From Hyparrhenia diplandra (Eukaryota > Streptophyta > Magnoliopsida > Poales > Poaceae): 64,000 nt of DNA. The translations under genes were made by a program, and so were the position numbers. The notes under the pieces were generated by a model, which saw nothing but the letters and a program-made list of their open reading frames with translations, had not been told where the DNA came from and searched no databases. Each line of letters begins with the position of its first letter. Position 1 is the first letter of the stretch. The stretch lies in NCBI GenBank assembly GCA_015847255.1, contig JADLZK010010184.1, forward strand, positions 186,001-250,000, read 5' to 3'. Positions 35,824 through 48,100 of the stretch are shown here, piece after piece.

Positions 35824-35912
35824 ATGGTGTATGCTTGTGAACTAAATTAGCCATCATACTTGAAAAATCGTAGCAAATAACATGCACACAATCATTGATC
35901 CTCATTTTTTTT

Positions 35913-36252
35913 TGCGTGGCCATAACGTAGCTCCGCCCTTGGCGCAAGGGACAACGGCGCCGCTGCCTTGCTGCTCCCACCGCCGCACGAGTGCGACAAC
36001 GCCGAGAGCGACGCCGCCGTGACGACACCGCCGCCGCAGGGCAGGCGGTCGATGGGGACGACGAGGTACGTGCGCCCGGCCTCGAGCCGGTCCTGGACGC
36101 CCACCACCGGTGCGGCACAGCACGTGGCCCGTGTGCTCCGCCATCACCTCCCCGCCGCTCGCCCGGGGTCCGCGCCCCGCTTGGCCCCGCCCCACACCAC
36201 CAGCCGGGCCTCGCGCCGCGCCGGGCGCACGCAGGTAACAAGCCACCGCCGC
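35913..36252 (-). pseudogene. DUF4228-type gene, copy 1 (N-terminal fragment)
   Basis: The minus strand matches copy 2 (37321-37970) from the WLVNCVRPARREARLVVWGG-type N-terminus (here with a TC change) through DRLEAGRTYLVVPIDRLPCG, GVVTAASLSALS and SKAAAPLSL. It then stops: the SPFEYVK region and C-terminus are missing. It carries the same one-base frame problem as copy 2, just upstream of EVMAEH. Its 5' end runs directly into a Lys/Glu-rich family fragment at 36253. Confidence 0.7.
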
Positions 36253-36848
36253 AGGAGGGTAAGATCCTCAAGAACGAGTCAAAGGAGGAGGGTGAGACCC
36301 TGAACCTCGACTCGGAGCAGACCCTCGTGAAGCTCGAGTTGCTCGGAAGAGGAGGAGAGTTGGGAGGTGGGGGGCTAAGACCATGAGGTTCGGCTCGGAG
36401 GAGGGGGTCGCATCCTGAAGCTCGACTCAAAGGAGATCGGCGAGGAGCGTGAGATCTAGATCCTGAAGCTCGATGGCTCGGAGGAGGATCGTAAGATTCT
36501 GATGAAGGTCAAGTCAGAGGAGGGTAAGATCCTTAAGCTCAAGGAGGAGTATATATATGGTGGCAAGCGAGGCGGCACTGGCGGTGATTACCTCCTACAT
36601 TGATCCTATGCCTATGGTGAAGCCGAAGACGCCTGAGATGAATTTCTTCTATGAAGATAATCTGGCCGACTAACCCCAGGACATCCAAGACTAACTACTG
36701 CCGCCAAAGGATTATCAGCAACATGAAGATGCGCGACTACCATCAGGCCCTCGTCGCCCAGTATGACAAATTTGGCTTTGCAGTGGACGAAACAGAGTTC
36801 ATCTTCAAGGAAGATGAAGACGAGGAGAAGAACACGGTGAAGAACTAG
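36253..36848 (+). pseudogene. Lys/Glu-rich family, copy E (divergent, broken)
   Basis: Recognisable pieces in order are EGKILKNESKEEGETLN, LDSEEDRKILMKVK-like text at about 36470-36545, IDPMPMVKPKTPEM at 36601-36640, and DYHQALVAQYDKFGFAVDE, then an acidic tail ending VKN at 36848. Frame changes and in-frame stops (for example TAA near 36670) break it. The C-terminal block aligns with ALIDQQERFGYAVDESEDE of copy C, so it is an older paralogue than copies A to D. The final 66 codons from 36651 remain open. Confidence 0.65.
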
Positions 36849-37320
36849 CCACCGGCAGAAATCAAAGGCTGGGGTCAATAACTTACAAGGGACACACATC
36901 CTACCGCTGATTTTGTGTTATTATCCAGAAATGCTAGTTTTGCAATGGTGTTGGAATTTACGAAATGTCTTATGTGCGATTGCATCACAATTAATTGATG
37001 CTGATTCGTCGAGATTCTAATCTCCTATGGTCTTAGTTACACCTCAACTCAGATACACTGAATACTTTGTATGCATTAGTTACACTGAGATGTGACTGTA
37101 CAGAGAACCTCGCATGTATCAAAAAATTCAGATGTGCAATAATCCAACTCCTAAATTTTACAGAACTAGAAGAAGCAGCAGCATGGAGGCTATGGATGAT
37201 GGCCAGTGATGGAGATCGCCTGGCTGTTCGATTGATGATCCAGTACCCCCTGGTGCTAGCTGATGCTGAAACTGAGCCCCTTGTCCTTTGTCCATCCCCA
37301 GCAGCCGTACCGGCGACAGC
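36849..37320. other. intergenic sequence
   Basis: This is the 3' flank of copy E and of the converging DUF4228 copy 2. The string GAATTTACGAAATGTCTTATG at 36952-36971 resembles one near 40130 downstream of copy F, so some flank was duplicated with the gene. Confidence 0.4.
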
Positions 37321-37970
37321 CTACCGGGGACTCACGCTGACGACGTTGGCAAGCCTCCTCCCTTTGCGCTCCGTGATGGTGTCCAGCCGCGGCGACCACG
37401 CCCGCCGGCCCCTCGCTGCGCCCACCAGCTGCTCGTAGTGCTTCCTGAGCTCCGGCGTGCTGCATATCGCGGCCGACCCGCCGCCACTGCCGGTGTCACC
37501 CGCGACGGCCCGTACGATGAACTCCTCCGCGACCTTGATCACGGTGCGCCCATCGCCGTCCTTGACGTACTCGAACGGGCTCTTCCGTCCCGCCGCCGCT
37601 AGCCCCAGCGACAACGGCGCCGCCTTGCCGCTCCCATCGCCGCGCGAGTGCGACGACGCCGACGAGAGCGCAGCCAGCGACGCCGCGGTGACGACCCCGC
37701 CGCCGCAGGGGAGGCGGTCGACGGGGATGACGAGGTACGTGCGCCCGGCCTCGAGCCGTTCCTCGACGCAGAGCACGGGCGCGGGGCGGCCAACGCGGAA
37801 CCCGTCGGCGCGGCACACCACGTGGCCTACGTGCTCCGCCATCACCTCCCCGCCGCTCGCCCGGGGTCCGCGCCACGCGTGCCCCCGCCCCACACCACCA
37901 GCCGCGCTTCACGCCGCGCCGGGCGCACGCAGTTAACAAGCCACCGCCGCAGCAGGCCGTTGCCTGGCAT
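37321..37970 (-). CDS. DUF4228 (PADRE-type) plant protein, copy 2, with one frame break
   Basis: From ATG 37970 the frame gives MPGNGLLRRWLVNCVRP then ARREARLVVWGGGTRG, the usual short basic N-terminus of this plant family (compare MGNCL-type starts). The matching continuation (EVMAEHVGHVVCRADGFRV, EERLEAGRTYLVIPVDRLP, SPFEYVKDGDGRTVIKVAEE, ELRKHYEQLVGAARGRRAW, LDTITERKG) is in the next frame and ends at 37321. The two halves meet at a GGGG run near 37848, where one base appears to be missing. With a continuous frame it would be about 216 residues, normal for the family. Family members are stress- and pathogen-responsive; their biochemical role is unknown. Confidence 0.72.
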
Positions 37971-39400
37971 GCGCGCCGCTAGCAGCACCTGAGCACCTAC
38001 GCTTGGGCTCCCGGTGGCGACTTGGTATAAGCAGGTGGCCGGCCAGGCGGTTGTGCGTTTTATACATACATGGTGACGTGTGCATAGGCGTTTTGGTGGA
38101 TGGGTGGCGGGCGCGCGGTTGACAAGGACGGGGCTCCCATGGCGTCGGTGGCGCGGCGCGTTCAAGGCCGGAGCACGGGGCCGCGGGCGTCAAACAAATC
38201 GCGGTGGATCCGCGGCAACTGGCAGGCGCAAGCGCAAGTTGACGGGGGTTTTGGTGGTCGGAGACGCCGAGACGGCGCGGGCGGCAGCGTGCATGCGCTA
38301 GTTGCTGGGGTGGCGGTTTGGCCGCGCCTGCCTGCAGTTGCCGTTGCAGTTGCTGCCGTGCGTGCGAGGGTGCAGTCTGCGGTGGTGTTGGCGGTGCGTT
38401 CCGTGGTGGTCTGTGGATGGGGCGGTGTCGGCGTGCTAGGCTGCGGATCCAGTGCTTACCAAGTCGCCCTGCACGGCACCGGCTGGCCGACATTGTACAG
38501 TGCGAGGCTGTGCTGTGGCTCCAGTGAACGTGATTTACACAAAATGACGCGCAGAAAGTCAAAGGCGTCCGATGGAGCTAGCTATGAATAGTATGGGCGT
38601 GCGTCACCGGTGACGTGGAGAACGTTCTACTTGTATGCACTGTACTATTTTTAGTAGGTTATTACGTACAGACGAGACGACAGACCAAGTCGTCGATCTT
38701 TTACTTTTCGTACGTTTCATCGTAACCAGAGGAGGTGAGCTATCATCGATTCAGTCCGCGTCAACCCTGATCTGGATTGGCACGGCGGATACGGAGTACA
38801 AATGGACGCTTTTACATAACATCGATCTTCTATTTTATTTGATTCGTTGGACGTGGAGCTTCTGGTTATGGGAATCTCGAGTGACTTATAGCCTTGATGA
38901 ATCACTCGATTTGTTTTCTTTCTAGAATCGAGTGGTTTTGCAAGTTTGTCCTCATAGAATTTATAGTTTATCTTCATAGAATTTAAAGTTTTTTCAATTT
39001 ACATTATTTAATCCACCATAAATTATGTGAATTAGTGGTGTAAATTTCTTTTGTGGTTATGTAAATTATTTTTGCACTTAATCTGTCTATGTAAGAATCA
39101 TTTAATCTCTTAATCTTCAATGTATGTACTATTATTTTTCAGAATCTGTAATTATGTGTGCATCTATTGGTTTTAGGAATCAATTGAGTAAGAGGCTTAG
39201 GCTCGCTTGATTTTTGCTTTTGTTGAAAATCGAGTGATTGTCTTAGGTCGGTCACTTGAGTGATGATAGGTCGGGGATCACTCGAGTACCGAGTAGACAG
39301 ACGATTGCGTTCTCGACTCGTCTATGATCCGGAACGCCGGAATTAATGGAGGTAGACATGATGACTTACCTCGCTAGTCGCAAAGCCTGACATAGTTAAA
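37971..39400. other. upstream region of DUF4228 copy 2 and intergenic
   Basis: The part from 37971 to about 38600 is very GC-rich with long open frames on both strands, probably promoter and leader. I could not assign any of the frames. The part after 38650 is AT-rich and empty. Confidence 0.4.
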
Positions 39401-39992
39401 GGATGCTACAGCTGATGAATAGAGTTCAATGCTCAAACTCTCACGAGCTACGTAGAAACAAGACTAGAAGAGGTCAAGTAGGGGTGCGGCAGCTCTGGAC
39501 GAAGAACGACTCACTGAACCTTGACTCGGAGCAGACTCTTGAGGATTCTCAGATTAGAATCCTAATGCTTGGGTTGGAGGTGGATCATAATATCCTGATG
39601 AAGAAGTCGGAGGAGGGCAAGATCCTGAAACTCATGGAGTATATGGCGGCACTGGTGGGGATTTCCTTGTACATTGATCCTTTGCCTATGGTGAAGCCAG
39701 CCACTAAGATGAAGATACGGTGAAGCCAGCCACTAAGATGAAGATGTAGAAGACGGTGGTACAATCTCTTCTCTCAAGACGACCTGGCCTACAAACCCCA
39801 GAGCTTCCAAGACTATTATCGCGAAAAAATGAGCCTCAACATGAATATGCGTGACCACCACCACTCGTCGACCAGTACGAAAAAATTGGCTTTGCGGTGA
39901 ACGAAACAGTGCTCACTGATGATGAAAATGAAGACGAGGAGAACGTGGTGAAGAACAATAGTTTCAACTTGCTAGCTCGTATGAGCTTAGAA
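39400..39992 (+). pseudogene. Lys/Glu-rich family, copy F (divergent, broken)
   Basis: Pieces in order are LNLDSEQTLEDSQIRILML, VDHNILMKKSEEGKILKLM, YIDPLPMVKPATKMK (the last unit is duplicated: GTGAAGCCAGCCACTAAGAT occurs twice at 39690-39739), then NEDEENVVKN. The closest relative is copy E. Frame changes near 39720 and 39860 break the frame; the first open part is 39403-39723. Confidence 0.65.
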
Positions 39993-41150
39993 AAACATAA
40001 TCATAATCTTTGTGTTTTCGTCTCATATCTTATTTGCTACTCATTATTCCCTATATGTTTGCATGTTGCTGCTGATGTTCATGGTATGCTATTAATAAAA
40101 GAATGCTAGTTAATATTGCAACCGTATTGGAATCGATGTATTTCTTATGTGGGACTGAATCACAATTGTTGCTGATTCATCGAGATTCTTATAACACAAC
40201 CCACGTCGAGTACCCTACTCTTGCCACAAGCTGATCTGTTTTTTTGTATGTTTGGTTCATTTAATTTCATGATGTTTGTCAATTGTATTAGCACCTGTGT
40301 CAGTTCTCAGTTCTTACAATTTGTCTTCAGGCCGGTGAATTATCCAGTACTCCACCGCAAAAGCACACATTTATATGGCAGGCGTGTTTCAAACCGGCAC
40401 TAAAGATGTAATTAAGTGTGCATTGGTTTCAGGGACATTATGGGATGTAACGTACCCAACCAACTAATTTTAGGGACGGAATCCACTAGATCAAAAGCCA
40501 TTCGTCGATTCCAGTACGATTGCAAAATGTTGAGGGTAAGGGTGACTACATGCTACCATCCCCACCTTGTAACAAGGTTTATTGTAAGTCTGAGGACCTA
40601 CTCATAATTTCATGTACCAAATGGAGTCAGATCGAAATTTCCTCCTCCGACCGTCTCTATAAATAGAATTCAACGGGAGGGGGCACTGCCCACTGATTAA
40701 GACTTTCACTTTCTCTTTTTGTCTATGTATTGTTTTATAACACAACCCACCTTGCTCTTGCCACAAGTTGCTCTGTTTTTGTATTCGTTTAATTTCATGT
40801 TGTCACTCAAAAAACAAAAGGAAAAAATTGTCACTCAAGTCTTATTTTCAACTGCATTGAGATAATTGCATATATGTATATATGCCATATAACACAAGGA
40901 AAATCAGTGCAGAAATAATACAATATTAACACAAGTTGCACTTAACTCTTAATTTCTCCTAATGTCGTTGCACAGACAAAAGTAAATAAGACACATGAGG
41001 TCCTGAATAAAAACAATTGCTGATATAACCTTTAAAGGTTTCCAACAAAATGCGCTTCGAGTAGGTAGGAGAGATATTAACAGATAGTAGCAAAGATAGT
41101 ATTGCATAACCATAGAGAGAGTACTGTCAATAAGAGCTTGTGATAGTCAC
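39993..41150. other. AT-rich intergenic sequence
   Basis: No gene recognised. Two related strings (CACCTTGCTCTTGCCACAAG at about 40749 and a similar one near 40215) suggest a small internal duplication. Confidence 0.35.
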
Positions 41151-41329
41151 GCAACTTCTTGGCGATCTCCATTTCTTGAGTGTACAGATCCACGAAACTC
41201 TAGGCTTTGGGTGGCCAGCTCCTTCTCGTTAACTCCATTGGTTGATAGGGCATGGCATTGCCAACAGGGCATCAAATATGATCTTGTGGAAATACCCTCC
41301 TAACCAAGCACCTTCTTCATCTCCTTTCT

Positions 41330-41490
41330 TGCTCTGCTCCATATTCATAGGACTGTAGGAAGGAGAAAGCTTCGACTTCTTCCGCCGCGGCAGCAGCCTT
41401 CTTCAACTTCAGAATCTTGCCCTCTTCCTTCTTGAGCCTTTGGATCTTGCGCTCCTCTTCCTGAGCCTCCGGATCTTGCGCTCCTTACTG
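41330..41490 (-). pseudogene. Lys/Glu-rich family, copy G (fragment)
   Basis: The minus strand encodes EERKIQRLKKEEGKILKLKK followed by AAAAAEEVEAFS, matching the charged helical segment of the family. Upstream sequence repeats the ERKI motif in another frame. The remainder of the gene is not seen. Confidence 0.55.
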
Positions 41491-41549
41491 CGCTCGCCCG
41501 TGCCTCCGGCCTCCACGCCGCCGCCTTCCGCTTGCCACACCGAAAGGTC

Positions 41550-43612
41550 TAGGCCCTTGTTTGGTTTTACGGTAATTAATGACAATGCTTGTGGACTAAC
41601 TTTTCATTTGAGTGTGTGAAGGAGAAATAGTTGAGTTCATAAGTTGAGATGAATATCGACATTGGGTTGATTGCTAGTATGTTAGAAAGTTCAAATCAAA
41701 CATAGCAAGCAAGTGAAGACCGAAGCAAGACTTGCCTTGACGGACCGATGTGAAGGTGAAGGGAAAGTCAATGCGACTTGGCGCCGAAGGACCAAAGCAA
41801 AGGTGAAGAGCAAGTGAGGCTAAGGTTGATGGACTTGGAGTCTATGTGATGGTTCGAGTGATCCACATCATTCTAGAAGATCAAGTCAAGGATAAATTGA
41901 TTATATATCAAGTGACTTGTTGCGGAACATCAAATGGGAGCATTTGGATTTGAGAAAGGCAAAGGTATGAAACATAGGGTTTTTCATTTTACCGGCTATG
42001 AGGTGTGTATAGAAGATTATAGACGGATCTAGGTTAAATAGTCGTACTATAAAGAGGGCCAAACATGTTTTGCATTACGGTTATCTAGTGCCACTTGTGA
42101 GCTCAAATGTTGAGGTACGTTTAGTGGTTAAGTGGCATTTTTCAATAAAGCCTTTGTGAAAATGATTTCAAAAGCTAACCGGTGGCGGCGTTGAAACGAT
42201 CCTCGTGGAGTGATCGTGACAATGTTGGCTTTTCGTGAAAAAAGGTTTTGAGAGCGCTTGGGTCTAACTTGGTTATGTTTTGGAACCCTTCATATGGTGT
42301 GAAGTGGTTGTCCAAAGCTAAAGGTGGCGACGCGCTTGGAAGAGAGGTTTTCTGGTAAACCTCGGATTGTCCAGGCCTATGGGGCGGACAGTCCGGCAGC
42401 TAACTTTGTGAAGTTGCTTTGTTGCTGGACCGCGCTGAATGAGCGCTGGAAGGAAAGGGACGGACTATCCGCGCCCAACGGGCAGACTATCCGTCGGTCG
42501 GTTTCGTCGCCAGCGAGCCTTTGTGGTGCTCGTTCATGGCCGTGCCATTCAACGGCGCATGCAGTCCGACCATGTCCGCGCGATCAGACGCAAGTCTCTT
42601 TGGCTAGCGAGCAGAGGTGCTGCTCTTGCTTTTCTAGGCGGCCATGGATCAACGATGGACTGTCCGGGTCCTATTGGCCGGACTGTCCGCAGGTGGGGTT
42701 TTCAAATCCAAAGGCTAGTTTCTTCAACGGCGGACTGTCCGCGAACCTCGCATGAAAGGCAAAACGGCTAGTTTTTTGCCCTTCCTGAATATATATAGTG
42801 GGGTGGCCGGTTGGAGAGGGTTCTCTTGGCCATTCTAACAACATATCCTTTGAGAGAGCTCCTCCCTATCACCTCCTCTCACGTTCTAAGCTTGAGGGAA
42901 ACATTTGAGAGTGAGTGTGCATCACTAGTGCGGATCCTTGCGTGAGAGATTGCTTGTGGCACCAGGTGATCGTCGTGTGGGCGCGGTTGCTTGTTTCTCT
43001 TGGAGCTTGCTGGTTCCTAGACGGCTTGGTGATTGTGTTTCCATGAAGCACATGAAGGCTTGTGCGGTGCTCCGGAGTTCGAGACTTGTGAGGGGCTTGT
43101 GAGCTCATCCCCGCCGGAGGAAGACAAAGAGCATCTCTAGTGGAATTGAGGCAAGAAGAGTACCTACCTAGATTGATTGGCGGCTCAAGAATTAGTGCTC
43201 AAGAATCAGTGTTGATAGTGGAATTAGAGGAGCGGCAATCCTAGGACTTGACTTTGGAGTGCGTGACCGGCAAGTCTTCAACATCGTGTGTCAACCTCTC
43301 CTTTGTGGTTTGCCTATCTCAACACAAGTTTATTTCATTGCATTACATATCTTGTGTTGTTAAGCTTGCTCTTGTTATAGTTGCTTAGAATTGATTGGCC
43401 TTGCAAACTAGAATTGTGTAGGAGAACTTTCATCTAGCTTAGTACCCTTAGTAGCAATATAGTTCCATTTTTGCAAGGGTACTCAAAACTTTAGATAGAG
43501 GGGTGTAGTCGTGGCAAGGCCGTTTTACTCTTCCTCATTTTGAATTGACTACTTTGCGATTAATTGTTAGAAACGACTATTCACTCCCCTCTAGTCGACC
43601 ATCTCGACCCTA
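41550..43612. mobile_element. LTR-type repeat, about 2 kb, class unresolved
   Basis: The block starts near CCTTGTTTGGTTTTACGG and ends with TTCACTCCCCTCTAGTCGAC followed by a CTACA end, a terminus common in grass LTR retrotransposons and related to that near 30925. It interrupts the GC-rich flank of copy G, with CCTTCCGCTTGCCAC found on both sides. Inside, at 42380-42745, a GGACTGTCCG-like motif recurs at least six times. No protein domain was recognised and no target duplication was confirmed. Confidence 0.55.
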
Positions 43613-43894
43613 CACCACCGGCCACCGTGCTGCTTTCGCCCCTTCCGCTTGCCACCGGCCGCCGCGCTTTTATTGAACCAACCGGAAATTCAAATGGCTT
43701 TGCCACAGTTTGGACTTTTCACACTTTGGACTTTGGACTTTTGGAGTTTTTGCCCACCGTGAATTCACAGTTTGGACTTTTTTGCCTTTGAATTTAGTTT
43801 GGACTTTTATTCTATTCAAAACGTTATAGAAAATATCATACACATAAAAATTCTAAAGCAAAAAAAAAAGTCTTGGTGGCTTATCTTTTTTTAC

Positions 43895-44345
43895 TGCTGT
43901 ATTTTTTACTGCATGAAGGCACATCCAGCTTATCTGCATTTTTTACTGCATGAAGGCACATCCAGCTTAGGATATACTCTACTATGTTCATAGTTGTCTG
44001 TATCAAGTGCAGAGTTGAAGATTCAGCAACAACAAAATGTCCACGACTTTACATTAGACATAAAACAATTGTGCCTCCTATTTGGCGTATGCTACAACAG
44101 TTTTTTAGCATCATCATTCATATACAAGACTAAAATTTCAATCGAGTCAACATCATATAATAAACATCCTTGTTGCATCTAAATGAGTTTTTGAGCATAT
44201 CATTCATATACAGTTTTTAGCATCATCATTCATATACAAGACTAAATTTTCAATCGAGTCAACATCATATAATAAACATCCTTGCTGCATCTAAATGGCA
44301 GAGTGGGTCAACCAGGGTAAGTAGTGGGTCAACCAGGGTAAGTAG
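43895..44345. repeat. cluster of three tandem or near-tandem duplications
   Basis: A unit of about 37 bp (ATTTTTTACTGCATGAAGGC and onward) occurs twice at 43902-43972. An 87-bp unit occurs at 44098-44185 and 44211-44297. A perfect 21-bp unit, GTGGGTCAACCAGGGTAAGT plus A, is in tandem at 44303-44323 and 44324-44344. All are direct repeats with very few differences. Confidence 0.85.
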
Positions 44346-45162
44346 GCCTCACCTACTAGACTGCACCATATAGAATATAGATGACATGTCAAAATGTAAA
44401 TGATACACCGTGGTGTTGAACAACTATTTGAAATGTGTATAACCAACCAGCTAATTCAAAAGGTTTGATATAACCGGTACCTCATTCAGCACATCACCAC
44501 AGGGGAAAAATACATACATGGGAGCAATGCAAGTATCCAACAATTCCATCACGTAAACAAAATTTCTCTTCTATTTGCATAAACTGAAACAAACTAACAC
44601 TATTATGCCCCCACTGCAACTTTGTTGCGACAAAATGAGAACATGTGTTTCTTTGATCTATTACATCAACGCAGAACAAAAGGCAGACAAGAGACATCGT
44701 GAGGGAGGGGGATAACTGAACCATATTTCATTATATTGCAATGTAAAACATAATACATGTATCGAGATTGAACTATAGATCATTGTTTAGATGAACTTTT
44801 CTAAATGCCCCCCTACTTTTCTATTGGATCACAAAACTGAACCGACAAAACTTCCTCGATTAATACTCTTGGCAGTTCACAAGCCACCATGTATTTTTTT
44901 TGCTGTGATGGTGTCAGAAGAATATTCAGTGTAGCTGTTAACAATTCCCCGCGTCGCCTCTGGAGTCCTCCTGGCATTACCTTTGAGGCACAGAATTCAA
45001 AACTGCCATCCAGGTCAGGTTTTGCTCTTTATTCCTTTTGTTATGGAAAAAAGAATTTCAATTCGACGGAGTTCCTCCATTTGTAACTATATGGAAGCTG
45101 AAATCACTGGGAACAGTTATGCCAACATGGACAAGGTTGTTCGCATCATCTACTTCCTTCAG
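44346..45162. other. 3' flank of the CHD1 gene
   Basis: No other gene is recognised. The stretch nearest 45163 is probably the 3' untranslated region of the minus-strand CHD1 transcript. Confidence 0.4.
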
Positions 45163-48100
45163 CTACAGCAAAGGTCCATGACCAGTAGGAAAATGACTAG
45201 GATGAACACCACGTTTTGGCCTTTCATTACCATACCGTCTCATATCAACTGGACCCCAACCAAGAATACCAGCAGAACTACTAGATTCCTGCAACCTAGT
45301 ACCATTTGTCATAATTGGAGGTTGATATGAAGGCTGGGTGTCAAACTGATTATCTGGGTCAGCTCTCCGTCGACGCTTCCAGGCTTCAGAACTTCCAGAG
45401 CTCTCATTATTATGTAAAGACTCAGGATTGTACTGAGAGACCTAGTTGGCCTTTGGTTTCTCAAAGGATGGGGTTGATTTGAGTTACCTCCCTTATTGGG
45501 AGGAACGGTTGCGAAATTACCACCATGAGATGGGCCAACTCCACCTTCCAGTTGGTCTTGACTAAGTTTCAAATAGAGATCATGTAGTTGCTCCCCAGAC
45601 ATATTTGAAAAGGTAGCAACATAATTCCATAATCTCATGGTCATGCCTGCAATCAATACAATAATTTAGACAGGATTTATCAAGGGATCCAACTATATGC
45701 CATTCAAAATTGTCTGCACAATGTTAAGACAGTTTGTCTGGAGACTGATAATGGATAAGGGAACATATACACTTACGGGACTGCCTATAAGATTCACTGT
45801 GTTGCCGGACAACTTCTCCAATTTTGTCCCCAATTATCAGGAGATACTTGCGAATTCTTGAAAGAACCTTAAAGACAGTAAATTAAGGTAAGATTCTGGT
45901 GGAAGAGCAGTTTGAGAATATATTATCCACAGAAAAAAGAAGATACCTTTTCCTTTGGGAGGTTTACACTTGTATTCTGCAGCCTATCCAGGCGTTTCAG
46001 AGTTTCCTGCTCCTCATCTAAAACTTCAGAGCACCATTCAAGCCACTTTTCCTCTTTGTCCAGACGATACTTTGTCTCTGCCTCTGATTCAGAAATTTCA
46101 CCTTCTTCTCTTGCTTCAGCTTCCACTATTACCTTGCGCTTCTGAATGTCATCTTTGTTCGGCTTATTATCCTCTCTTTCTGGTACATCCTTTTTGTCGG
46201 CCCCTCATTGATCGAGCTCCACTATTACTGCCGTTATTGACTGTCTGGCGGGCATTTCCTTTAATTTTTGAGCTCTTACCACTAAACTTAGCATATTCCT
46301 TGACAAATACAACTACTTGTCAGAGAAAAAAAAAGCATGTAGAATATGCAATTGTTGTAGTAAACAGAGAATATTCAAGTTGAAAATTCATTTATACTCT
46401 TTCAAAATAAACTCAAACATCTTGAAGCAACTAAAACTTGTGAAGCAAACAAATAAACAAATTGCTGTTCTTGACTGTCATATTGGCTACAGCATTACAA
46501 ATTGTTAGAATTGTGATTCTCATTACTTGGGCTAACCCTAGAAGGGTAGCAATATAGCTCTCCATACATGGCCTCATGGGCCAAGCCTCATGGGCCTAGA
46601 ATACATACTCCAACACAAATGCATCATTATGAATAGTTGGATTATTAGAAAAAGAAAGTATAATTCGTTTAATCAAGTCCTTAAAATTACAATCTCAAGG
46701 TAAAACCTAAATGCCACTCTGCTTGAGGATTACAATTCAATAACAGTTCAAAACCTGAACTCACTGAATGCCAGAACATGATAGAAGGCTTCAACTATTA
46801 GTAATCCATAAATTAGATAATCACACACTTGAAACCAAGAAAAGAACAATGTCCAGAAAGTTGATTGATCCCATGTGCATTTAAAAATAAACAGGAGGTT
46901 CACCTCAAGCTCAAAGGAGGTACCTTCTGCAGGAGAGCACTAGCGCGGTTATCCAAGTTTGGAGCACGTGGTAAAAATGTCTCTCTCTCACCAAGTGTTG
47001 CTGGTGCAATTTTTGTTGCTAGGCCAAGCTTTGGATCCAACCGTATTTTCTCCCAGTTACCATAACCATACCAATGAATTCCAACCATCAATCTAGCATC
47101 ATCAGCTACACCATATACAAGAAACAAAGTATAAGATCCCAAAGTGTTATAGAATGTCTAAACAACTAGGGTTGAAATGCAATTACTTTCGGTCCATCCA
47201 CAGCTTGTAGACCACTGAGGTTTTTTATAAGGTAGCTGGATGCGGTATTGCTTGATAGGATCTTTGTAACGTGCAATTTCGCTTTGCCAAGAACTGAAGC
47301 TCTTCAACACGAGCTAGCAATTCATAGGCCTTCACAGCTACACGAAAAAATCCAAAACTGTGCCCTATATTGAAGTGCACAAGTGAACTTAACAAAGCTG
47401 ATGTCACGGAATACTCTTTACAGTTAATGAAAAGGAGAGAAGTATTACCTTGACATCCGTATTCTCTTTAACCGCTTCCTGACAACCATCAATCAGCAAA
47501 TCAAATAGCTCTATTTGCGCTTCATGTGGTGCCTTCGCAAGTACACCACCAACATCATCCACGATTAATCCAATCTGGGTTGCATTCCCAAATTTTTTGA
47601 CCTAGAAGATTTCACAGATCAAGATGAGAGTACATCAACACACATATTGCTTCACAAACAATGCTAGATGAAGTGCGACCAAATCAGACCAACTGATCCC
47701 ACAGAAGAAAAAAAAAAAAAAAACTTTCAATGAAAAAACTTGCAAAATCGACTGACAATTACATGCAAATAGAATTGGACTCATATAATTACTTATTCTA
47801 TACCCTCATAATGAAAATTATTACAATATCCCATCAAGGCACCAACTCAAAGCAAAGAAGATGATGCAATGACATTGATAGCATGCTTCCAGGCACTTGT
47901 AAATATACAATTAAAAATCAATTTTGACAAGTACACAATTCAACTGAAAAGACAGAAAAACAATAGATGAATAGATAGATTTAACGTGCATATTACCGCT
48001 CGTACAAAACGAAGCGTCCTTCTTTGGAACATTACCAAAAGACCACTCTCGTACTTGAGCTACTGCTCCATCAACCAATGGTAATAAATTAACTGTTTCC

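Noticed and set aside
38100..38591. Long overlapping frames upstream of DUF4228 copy 2
   Set aside because: Very high GC with open frames on both strands and no recognisable protein; better explained as promoter and leader sequence.
43895..44345. CRISPR-like direct repeats
   Set aside because: This is a eukaryotic genome; each repeat has only two copies of different lengths without regular spacers.
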